28,164 bases of DNA from positions 1-28,164 of the forward strand of contig JAYMTF010000941.1 of assembly GCA_036897485.1 (NCBI GenBank), given 5' to 3'. Shown one piece after another: positions 1 through 7,679 of the stretch (within the stretch, counting starts at the first letter, position 1; each line of letters begins with the position of its first letter). Made by a program: the position numbers and the translations under genes. A model generated the notes under the pieces. That model saw only the letters and a program-made list of their open reading frames with translations, ran no database searches and had not been told where the DNA came from. This DNA is from Pelargonium nanum (lineage: Eukaryota; Streptophyta; Magnoliopsida; Geraniales; Geraniaceae).

Positions 1-77
1 CAGATCGTGATCAGCGACGGAATTTTGCTGATCAGTGACGGAATTTTCCGTCACTGATAAGCAAAATTCCTGTAGTG
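1..77. mobile_element. Terminal part of a CACTA-type (En/Spm) transposon, running off the left edge
   Basis: The segment ends in TGTAGTG (71-77), the inverse of the CACTACA terminus typical of CACTA elements. Just inside lies a long near-perfect inverted repeat (about 20-70) built around CAGTGACGGAA / TTCCGTCACTG and flanked by GGAATTTTGCT / AGCAAAATTCC. A further CAGCGACGGAATTTTGCTGAT-type copy lies at 11-33. Subterminal GACGGAAT repeats of this kind are usual in plant CACTA elements. The rest of the element and the second terminus lie outside the window, so the 3-bp target duplication (expected CTC at 78-80) cannot be tested. Confidence 0.7.
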
Positions 78-1300
78 CTCTAGCATTTCAAAATTCTAAG
101 GATGACAAAATACACTATACATAAAAAAATAAGTAAATTTTCAATAACAAAAAAGTTAGTAGGAACAATTGCTCCTACAGTAGTCCAAGTAGATCCATCC
201 TTTTTCAGGCCCAATTAAGCACAACCCTAATTTTTGTAAGCCAAACAAATGTTTACACTTTTAGGGACCTATATTCTACAATATATAAACCATATGCAAA
301 ATAAAAATGGTACCGACCTGTAACATCATGAATAATCACATACCAAAATGAAATATCATAAAGTTGAAAAGAATGCAAAAAACCTGTCAAATCATTACAT
401 TTTATTTCATTTTCAGTACTTTGGTGTAATTAAGTACTAGAGTAGCTAGTGTGATGTTGTTTCTTTGCCAGCCACAGTGACAGTGATGTGTGAATTGGAG
501 TGCATGTTTTTGAGTTTTTCTTCTTATTTGATCTCATTGGCACTTCTGGACAATGACATGATCACATTAGTCAAGCTGTGTTTGTTACTATGGAGGAGAT
601 TGAGGAGACAGAAAGTAGTAGTGAAAACTGAAATGTAGGGTGGTGGTGTGGTTTGTGTGGCTCATCATCACCTGGTGAAGATGATGATTCGGGTTTCGGG
701 TCGGATATGCGTTGAAAAGACGGGGTCTAGCCTATGAATCGAGTTGGGCTGCAGATTTGTTGGAGCTGGCAATTCGTTTCAAAATAGTGTGTTCGGACTC
801 ACATATTTTGTAATCGAATATGATATGTTTTGTGTTCATAAACATATCATATTCGTGTTCACTACGATTACTAAATGTGTCATGTCTGTGTTGGATCGCG
901 CAACACATACTGAACTTTCAGCACAACACGCACAAATTACAAGCTCTAACTATTTTTTTACTACAACAAGAAAATTTTGAAAATGAAGGCAAAAAGATAA
1001 GTTTTCTGGGGAATAATATGGTAGAAGGTATAGTCAATCACCAGTAGAATCTATCAGCAATAAGAGACAATATAGGTAGATGCATTTATTGGAGTGCAAA
1101 ACAACAAAAACATAGATACTGGACTGATACTGATTGATTTGGGAAATTTTCATCATAATATCTTAAGCCGGTAATTACATCACATTTTAGGTGTATATGA
1201 ACAACTCGAATTTCACGAATGATCTAAAAAAATAAGAAACAAATCATCATCTCTCAATTTTAGTATTGAGATCTTGCTGATACTAACTTAGTTTAGCTGG
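78..1300. other. Intergenic stretch without a recognisable gene
   Basis: No ORF here resembles a known protein. Around 690-960 the sequence contains GAGCTGGCAATTCGT followed by TGTTCGGACTCAC and TTTTGTAATCG. The same words recur at 11840-11870, so this is a decayed copy of a dispersed GGGCTGGCAATT-type repeat. The remainder is AT-rich and I see nothing else supportable in it. Confidence 0.6.
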
Positions 1301-1352
1301 CAATGTTGGGCCAAGAAATGAGCCCATAAGAAAGGAGAAAAAGCCCATAAAC

Positions 1353-1410
1353 GCCGCTAGCGGCAGAAGACACGTGTCTAAAGAGCACGCTCCAGTTTAG
1401 CTATATAAAT
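1353..1410 (+). promoter_or_regulatory. Promoter-like block with two palindromes and a TATA box, without a downstream gene
   Basis: Two perfect palindromes lie 4 bp apart: GCCGCTAGCGGC (1353-1364) and the G-box/ABRE GACACGTGTC (1369-1378). TATATAAAT follows at 1402-1410. TGGGCC and GCCCATA words (site II-like) lie at 1308-1348. No protein-coding ORF follows. The block could be the core of a degenerate LTR (TGTTGGGCC at 1304, TATA box, then a possible CA end near 1529), but I found no partner LTR, clean target duplication or internal coding region. Transcriptional function is inferred. Confidence 0.35.
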
Positions 1411-1584
1411 AAAATGACACAGATAGTTTAGGTAAGCACAATTCTCTAGAGAATGTACTGTAATCATTGAATAGAATCTGACTTGATCGATAGAGGAGTC
1501 ATCTACTTAGAAAACTTTGTACGTACTCAGGGGACAAGCGGAAGTGAAGGGTGAACAGTAGGAGCATCAAGAATCCTACTTAAT

Positions 1585-1976
1585 GTTTCCTTCACTTGTG
1601 CCATCATAAAACTCATTGTTTGAATTATTCTAGAATGCTTTTTTGGAGACGCGGGCCAAGATTTCCTTCACATCTACCATCTTATTCAATGTGACAGCCT
1701 GTGTGATATCTAAAGTCAATTGTATATTTAGTTGGGGATGTTAGTCGAAGTTTCATTCCCCTCTACCACCGTACTCACTAACAATCAGAGTGTTATTTAA
1801 AGTCACCTGTATATTTGTTCGTGGACGTGGGCCAAGGTGTCTTTCACCTCTCCCATCCTACTCACAGTGACCGTCGGAGTGCCTATTCTAAGTCAATCAT
1901 ATGTTCACAAGTGAACACAGGCAAGATTTCCTTCACCTCTATCATCCTACTCACTGTGACAATTAAAACGATATCG
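1585..1976. repeat. Diverged tandem array, about 88-90 bp unit, four copies plus a partial one
   Basis: The word GGGCCAAG or its variants starts at about 1653, 1741, 1829 and 1918. Each is followed by TTTCCTTCACCTCTACCATCC-type sequence, then CTCACTGTGAC and AAGTCAATTGTATATT-type sequence. A shorter leading copy begins near 1585. The spacing is 88, 88 and 89 bp. No frame is open through the array, so it is more likely a minisatellite or transposon-internal repeat than coding sequence. Confidence 0.7.
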
Positions 1977-2305
1977 AAAATCGTTCGCAGATAAATTTTC
2001 ACCTAGTAAAATTAAAGTATACACATTGAGAAAATACTAAGGTTCTATTACGATCGACCTTCACTTAGAGTTTCATCTATATGGAATTCTACACACGCAA
2101 AATACATAACTCTATTTTTCAACTAGACGTTGCAATTTGGATCCAATCTAATGGGCACCCAAAATCTAAACCGCTACCCAAAACCTATACCTCTTATGGG
2201 TGGGGTTCGCGTAAGCCTTTTCAACCTGACCCAAAACCCAGATGTCTAACTCTAAAATTTAAATTTCGTGAACCGTTTATTTTGGGCAAGATTGAAGGTA
2301 AGTAA

Positions 2306-2485
2306 AGTGGAACCTTGGCAAATACAGCCTGGAGAGTGAAGGTCTTAATAGGAAACAAAGCATATAAAAACAAAACATACCTGATTGATGATAGGAATGG
2401 TCTTGGAAGGACAATAAGTGATCAACGGTGGCATGTGAAAAAGTACTGGGTTGCACATGAAACTGGTCCTTTCATGTCTCTTTGA
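2306..2485 (+). other. Short unrecognised open stretch, possibly an exon relic
   Basis: Between a stop at 2303-2305 and a TGA at 2483-2485 there are 59 open codons. The composition looks protein-like (KVLIGNKAYKNKTYLIDDRN, then HVKKYWVAHETGPFMSL). There is no ATG near the beginning. An AG at 2326-2327 could act as an acceptor, but I see no partner exon. I do not recognise the family. It may be a relic of a transposon gene or of a host pseudogene, or a chance ORF. Confidence 0.25.
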
Positions 2486-2667
2486 AGAGCCACATGTATT
2501 TGCGGTTCATGTTCTGTACTTGGTACCTCCTTGGAATTCAGGTTTTCTTTGGACTGTGCTGGAGCATATATAGTATAGTTAGTGCCTAAGAGAATGTAAA
2601 TTAAAATAAATGGTGAAATAGAGGTGGTGATAATGGCAAAACAGTAGTTGATACATTAAAAAAAAAA

Positions 2668-2760
2668 ATAGTTTAGTGCACAAGACTTCCACTATTGTGG
2701 AGTCTGGATATGACGTGAGTATAAAGCGTTGCAACAGATTCTTCCCTTTCTACGGTGATA
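2668..2760 (-). mobile_element. Decayed, internally deleted tRNA-derived SINE fragment
   Basis: Read on the minus strand, the segment ends CCACAATAGTGGAAGTCTTG then TGCAC and a T-rich tail. This matches the 3' part of the complete SINE at 10064-10236 (CACAATAGTAGGAACCTCGTG). A TTGCAACG word upstream on the same strand recalls the 5' part, but the middle of the element is missing. Limits are approximate. Confidence 0.4.
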
Positions 2761-2940
2761 GAGCATAAAATCCGATTCTACTTAAAACCTATCCTATCCG
2801 ATCAAATTTTAGAATGGTTGGGCAAATCCGCATAAGTTCAATATGAAATCTGAATAGCCACTTCTAATATGGTAGAATGCTAGAATATCTTTTATTTGAA
2901 CCACATTAGAGAAATATTGAGTAGCATATAGAGACATGGA

Positions 2941-3125
2941 CTTAATGATGAGCCTTGATGCAACAATAAGGTTGTGTCTTATAATATTAAGTTAAGAGGT
3001 TAGAGATAGTGAAACATCTCTACACATGTGGGATAAAATTGCATACACAAATGACCCTCCCAAACCACACAACTGTGGGAGCCTCATACAAAAAATGATC
3101 CACACTGCTCCACTAGACCCAGACC
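2941..3125 (+). mobile_element. Diverged full-length copy of the Au-like tRNA-derived SINE
   Basis: The segment is colinear with the intact SINE at 10064-10236. AGCCTTGATGCAACAATAAGG matches AGCCTTGGTGCAACGGTAAGG. AAATGACCCTCCCAAACC matches AAATGACCTTTTCCAAACC. CACAACTGTGGGAGCCTC matches CACAATAGTAGGAACCTC, and both copies then have GATCCAC. The internal box B region is badly eroded, so it is probably an old, inactive insertion. Confidence 0.65.
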
Positions 3126-3549
3126 CCACCTGCAAGAGGTGCGGGTCCGTGTGATTTGGGACACATGTCGAGTTGGTTGTGGTTTTATATAGAAAATGGG
3201 TGGGTTGTCTGATCTGATTCACATTTTTTTCCACGTCAAACCCAGTACAAATTAATTTATACGACCCGAACCTGCAAGAATACGGTACCAGCGAGTTGAA
3301 TTCCTGACGTTGAGAGACACATGAATTGGGCCACTCTATATATACAAAGGTATGGATGTATAGTTTTAGATACTAGGTCTGGACCAGCTGTTTGGAACCT
3401 CCAAACTGAGATTGGGTCAAGGGATGTGGGAAAAATAGCCCATCACTACACTATGGAAACACCCACAGCCCAATTGATCCAGTGGGCTAAACCCATAAAC
3501 TAATAATGGGCTTGAGTGAAACCTGGATATGCTAAGGAAGATAACACTA

Positions 3550-3650
3550 GAAGAGTACAGAAGTTCATAGAAACCTCCATCTCCCATCAGAATTGATTGG
3601 AAAAGCAACACACCAGAAACTACCAGAAAACACCCTTAGCTCTATATAAA
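3550..3650 (+). promoter_or_regulatory. Heat-shock promoter of the small HSP gene: phased GAA half-sites and TATA box
   Basis: GAA triplets start at 3550, 3560, 3570, 3590 and 3600, all on the same 10-bp phase. A second pair follows at 3616 and 3626. GAA-n7-GAA is the gapped form of the heat-shock element bound by HSF trimers. The TATA box TATATAAA is at 3643-3650, about 107 bp before the ATG, which leaves a 5' leader of roughly 75-80 nt. The half-site positions are read directly; HSF binding is inferred from the gene's identity. Confidence 0.7.
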
Positions 3651-3756
3651 CCAAGAACACCTGAGCTAATATCATCATCAGAACACAACACTAATTCTGA
3701 ATCCTGACTTGCAAGCTTTCCTCCAAAAGATCTCTGAGAAACAACCCTTGTAAAAA

Positions 3757-4233
3757 ATGTCTCTCATTCCAAGCATTTTTGGTGGCAAAAGAACCAACAT
3801 ATTTGATCCTTTCTCTCTTGATGTCTGGGACCCTTTTGAAGGCTTCCCATTTTCAAGTGCCATATCCAATGTTCCCTCAGCTCAGGAAACCTCAAGCTTC
3901 GCAAACACGCGCATTGACTGGAAGGAGACTCCGGAGGCTCATGTGTTCAAGGCTGATCTTCCAGGGCTGAAAAAGGAAGAGGTGAAGGTTGAGGTTGAAG
4001 ATGGAAGAGTCTTGCAGATTAGTGGAGAGAGGAGCAAGGAACAAGAGGAAAAGAACGACAAATGGCACCGAATTGAGAGGAGTAGTGGGAAGTTTTTGCG
4101 CCGTTTCAGGTTGCCTGAAAACGCTAAGATGGATCAGGTGAAGGCTACTATGGAGAATGGTGTGCTTACAGTGACTGTCCCAAAAGAGGAGGAGAAAAAG
4201 CCTGAGGTTAAGACCATTGACATCTCTGGCTAA
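3757..4233 (+). CDS. Cytosolic class I small heat-shock protein, about 17.9 kDa
   Basis: This 158-residue intronless protein is a class CI sHSP, an ATP-independent holdase that forms oligomers and keeps denaturing proteins refoldable. The N-terminal arm begins [20 protein letters not shown] with the plant CI pattern [13 protein letters not shown] (residues 17-29). The alpha-crystallin domain spans about 51-142. It starts at [20 protein letters not shown] and includes [16 protein letters not shown] and the consensus [11 protein letters not shown]. The C-terminal IDI at residues 154-156 is the I-X-I anchor that docks into a neighbouring subunit. Length and intronless structure are normal for the class. 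The start is the first ATG in the frame, in context AAAAATGTC. There is no transit peptide or ER tail, so the protein is predicted to be cytosolic. Phased heat-shock half-sites and a TATA box lie just upstream. Confidence 0.96.
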   Translation: MSLIPSIFGGKRTNIFDPFSLDVWDPFEGFPFSSAISNVPSAQETSSFANTRIDWKETPEAHVFKADLPGLKKEEVKVEVEDGRVLQISGERSKEQEEKNDKWHRIERSSGKFLRRFRLPENAKMDQVKATMENGVLTVTVPKEEEKKPEVKTIDISG

Positions 4234-5289
4234 TTCGCGAAATCTAAGGATCTGGTTCTACCCTTCTAAGTTCCAATATTAAGATTTTCTTGAAATAATG
4301 TGTTTGTTGTGCTATATGTTTCTCTCTCTATATGTGTGAAATGTGTGTAAAACTGCCTATGAGTTGTATAATCTACTTATGTTAAAAATAATATTTCGAG
4401 TTTGAAGTTAAGTTTTTGAAGTTGACAACAAAATCTTTTCCAATCCATTGAAGGAATGTCTCAATTTTCTAGTTTGAATCATGTTTTGTGAGATTCAACT
4501 TAACCACAGTCCCCAAATATAAGGTTTCTTATACAGACAAACAAATATTGAATATGCCTCTACATCTTAAGAATGTTTAAACATGATTAGAATGATAATA
4601 TCAAACTAAGATCAGAAAATAATATACGCGATCAGATCATAAATCAGTGATTTAGTAATGTGGGCAAAGAGAGCAGGGATCAAACCTTGATCTACCACAA
4701 GACTCTGTCAGCAACAAGCAAGAATGTGCCAGCATAATCAGGAACAGCACCTGAATGAGAAGATACAAGTATCGGCAAGCAGTTTATGAATAATTGAAAG
4801 AAATGTTATAGGCATATATTAGTAAGCAATTTGATCATTTGAACCCTAGTTCTCTAGTGAATCCAAAATCAAAACATAAGCTAAACACAAAGAAGCTATG
4901 TGGCAGCTATTTATAACTGAAAACAGAACTTGAATTCAAATGTTAGAAAATTTATGAAAACATAAAAATGACCAAACGCGAAAGTAAGTCTTAGACACAA
5001 AGCAAAGTCGTGTAGCCATGTTCGTTGGCCCATTTCGCTTAAACCTAGGCTAATTCATTGGTATCACTACCAGAGCCCGGTTGTGCTCCATCTCCTCCAT
5101 TACGAACTAGTAGTGACTGAAGGGTGTACAAGGGAAAGGACAAGATTTCATAACTGTATCAGCATTGGAAGTGAATTTGGGAGGACAATGAATCTTCCAT
5201 CGGAAATCGATTGAAAAAAAAATGGTTCAGGTGTGTTCAAGAAATTTGTGATAGAAATATCCTTTATCGTTCCCTAGTCTCAAATGGAG
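4234..5289. other. sHSP 3' UTR followed by gene-poor intergenic DNA
   Basis: About 200 nt after the sHSP stop is AT-rich with AATAAT-type words suited to polyadenylation. The rest has no ORF of recognisable family. At 5060-5085 the words TGGTATCA and AGAGCC stand 5 bp apart. Together they look like a tRNA-Met primer-binding site of an LTR retrotransposon broken by a small insertion, but no LTR or polyprotein is visible. Confidence 0.45.
4692..4750 (-). other. Possible terminal coding exon of an unidentified minus-strand gene
   Basis: On the minus strand a pyrimidine-rich tract ends in an AG acceptor next to 4750. After two phase bases the reading is AVPDYAGTFLLVADRVLW followed by a TAG stop (4692-4694). 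The acceptor context is good and the peptide looks natural. A possible start ATG lies at 5019-5017 on the same strand (MATRLCFVSKTYF...), but I could not find a donor that joins the two in phase. I do not recognise the protein. Confidence 0.2.
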
Positions 5290-5655
5290 AAAACATCTCT
5301 TTGGAACATTTATCAAATGGGTTGTGAGCATTCACAACCCATATCCAACCAAACCCAAATCATAAAATTCATTGAACCAAAGATTACCCACAAATCCACA
5401 ACATCCTGAGTCACAATAATCACAAAAAATATCTTTCCAACTAAAGCATCTCTTGCAGTCATTTCATCAAACAGGTTGTGAGCATTCACAACCATTTCGA
5501 GACAAACCTAAAATAACTCTGTTTCATATGAACCCAAATCATGAAATCCATCGAACCAAAGATTACAAACAAATCCAGCATAGAAAATTCATTTTCAGAA
5601 GAAACCATCTCTATCAAACATTTTATCAAACAGGTTCCGAGCATTGCAGTTTATC
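5290..5655 (-). pseudogene. PPR-like fragment: three diverged NAxNLFDxM blocks
   Basis: Three blocks 154 and 159 bp apart (anchor GTTGTGAGCA or GTTCCGAGCA at 5321, 5475 and 5634) each encode a similar peptide on the minus strand. These are CNARNLFDKMFDRDGFF, NAHNLFDEMTARDALVGK and NAHNPFDK; the last recovers a similar tail only in a shifted frame. The A..LFDxMxxRD pattern is characteristic of pentatricopeptide repeats of plant PLS-class organelle RNA-editing factors. In-frame stops and a frame change separate the blocks, and their spacing (51-53 codons) is not the canonical 31-36. It is therefore at best a decayed fragment. The alternative is an unrelated local duplication. Confidence 0.4.
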
Positions 5656-6459
5656 AAAAACACAGAAACAAGTAACGGAAGAAATTACTGTGGGAATGGT
5701 CGACATTGACGTCCTCGAGAGATCTCATTCCTCAGATTGATTGATTTCGTCGGAACAATCGCATTTGAGCACAAGGAACAGCCTCGATCTGGAGCGGCTA
5801 TTGCTTCCTGAAGCATTGTGCTCTGTTTTTATTTTTGAATTTGAAATTCTGTTTTGTTTGGTATGAGATGGATACAAAAATTTGGCGCTTAAATGGTACA
5901 ATGAATTTTGAAGCTCAAATATGGGCCAACTACGGCCCATTATTTGGTATTGGGCTTTTGAGCCCAATCAGGATTTTTAACATCATATGCTTCTTTTTTT
6001 TATATATAATAAATAATGAAATAAAAGATAGACAATATTAAATTATATTTTTAAATTGACAAATATTCATAAAACCTTTTATATAGTACATCTATTATCC
6101 AAATAAATAAATAAAAAATTAAGAAACTGAAAAACAAAAATGATTTATGATAAATAAATCATAAATATTAATGGGGTATATGATTTAGATTGAATTATGT
6201 TTTCAAGTAATTAAAGTCTTAAAACTCACTACTTCCATTTGTCCCAACCCACATAGAGAGACAACATTTGGGATTGGGAAGTATCTATTTAACATTTTAT
6301 GGCTTCATTTTCATGCCACCAAATTTAATTTCTAAATAACAAAAAAATTATATTAAAAAAAATGTCACATTCCTCTTTTTTTTTATTGAGCAAATGTCAC
6401 ATAGGTCACATTCCTAGTATGTTTATGCCTTATATGGTGCCAAATGTCACTTTGCCAAA
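5656..6459. other. Intergenic, GC-richer patch then AT-rich DNA, no identified gene
   Basis: Around 5690-5830 the sequence is less AT-rich. On the minus strand it carries a 42-codon ORF from an ATG near 5793 that does not resemble a known protein. 5920-5970 has paired GGGCC and GCCCA words (site II-like), as in plant housekeeping promoters. Beyond 5990 the DNA is very AT-rich with A- and T-tracts. I cannot support a gene here. Confidence 0.4.
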
Positions 6460-6730
6460 GCAGCTCGAGTTTTGAGTTTCTACGAAAAGACTTCATTTGA
6501 ACCCGACTCAAATGGGTGCAAGTTCAATTGAGTTGTGGGTCGGGACGACTTCGGGTTTTGCATGCAACATGTGCGGGTTTGTTCGAATATGTCCGACCCG
6601 GCCCACAATCCCTCAAGATACATTTGATCTGAACCCACCCAAAATAAGTTCATTTCATGTAATTTTGTAAGTTGAATTTCGGTGTCCCCATGTTTGAACC
6701 CAAATTGTTGGTTTTACCGTGACACCAACC
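6460..6730. repeat. Dispersed GGGTCGGGT-type repeat copy
   Basis: The stretch has ACCCGACTC, GTGGGTCGGGACG, CCGACCCGGCCC and GAACCCAAATTGTTG words. Copies of the same family lie at 13640-13875 and 14732-14924, where it behaves as a short non-autonomous transposon. The scattered ORFs it creates are not genes. Exact termini of this copy are not clear. Confidence 0.45.
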
Positions 6731-7679
6731 GAATAAGTGTCAACCAAACAACCCCACATGGACAGACTGATGATGTTACCTATATTTTATATTGTATGAT
6801 CTATATTTTTTATTTTTTTTTTATGAAATTGTATGGTCTATAATTAAGAAGTCAAATACATAATTATCTATCAATTACGTCTAAGAAAACACTTTTGAAT
6901 CTTAAGGAACTGCCAAATGCAACATATTAGAGAGGAATATGAGTAGGGGCCAACCTTGCAGGCCAATTTTTCTTTTTAATCTCATTTAATAATTCATATA
7001 AATTTTCTGCAAAAATATCACATCAATAGTTGAAGCGTCAAATTTTTAGTACAAAATACTTAAAATTAAACATTTTGTATACTTACCCTCATATTTATTC
7101 TTTTTTTTTTGTCCGGTCTTAACCATGAGAATTTTAAACGGGGCCGGAAATTAATCCGCTTAGAAGTGTGTTAAGCGGAGATTGAACGCAAACGCTCTTC
7201 CAACTCACGTAGTCTGTGTAGCCAAATGCGTCACTACCCTTAGGTTAAATTTGTTCATTTTTATCCATAAAACATAAAACAATTTTAAAATAAAATCACA
7301 TTAAACATTTTAATAAATTTTGACATCTGAACAAATAAAATAAAAATAAATAATCATAATTTGCTTTATATAAATTGCACACTATATATTATTTTTCTCA
7401 TCCTATAAAATCTATAATCACCTCATAATTTGAATGCAACTGCTTCTTCTTCTTCCTCTCTCTCTCTCTCTCACTGTAAAAATAATAATAATAACTTTTG
7501 GCTCTGAACTGTGACACTGAGCCTTCAATGGCTTCCTTGAAAGCCAAGCAAGAATAACACTCCATTTCCCATTTTGCCCCTCTCTGTTTCTCCCCTTAAA
7601 GCACAACAGAGCAAATCAGCACCACAGAAACTGAGGATAGATTAGTCATTTTAATTTAGCATTTTCAGTGCTCAAAACG
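6731..7679. other. AT-rich intergenic DNA and promoter/5' leader of the DUF810 gene
   Basis: 6731-7130 is AT-rich with nothing recognisable. 7140-7215 contains the inverted repeat CCGCTTA / TAAGCGG in a GC-richer patch beside a T-tract (7101-7110). It may be an old retroposon tail, but the family is not identified. TATATATTAT at 7383-7392 and a CT microsatellite (7441-7475) precede the ATG at 7680, which fits a plant core promoter and pyrimidine-rich leader. Confidence 0.4.

Noticed and set aside
2081-2305. 74-codon ORF rich in Pro, Lys and Arg
   Set aside because: Its composition comes from GGGT/ACCC-type dispersed repeats, not from a protein family.
5060-5085. LTR retrotransposon primer-binding site (TGGTATCA ... 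AGAGCC)
   Set aside because: The motif is broken by 5 extra bases, and no LTR pair or gag-pol ORF is nearby, so I did not call an element.
7128-7260. tRNA-derived SINE on the minus strand (ACGTGAGTTGGAAGAGCG with GCGTTCAATCTCC and an A-tract)
   Set aside because: The box A and box B candidates are only about 22 bp apart, too close for a polymerase III internal promoter, and no target duplication is visible.
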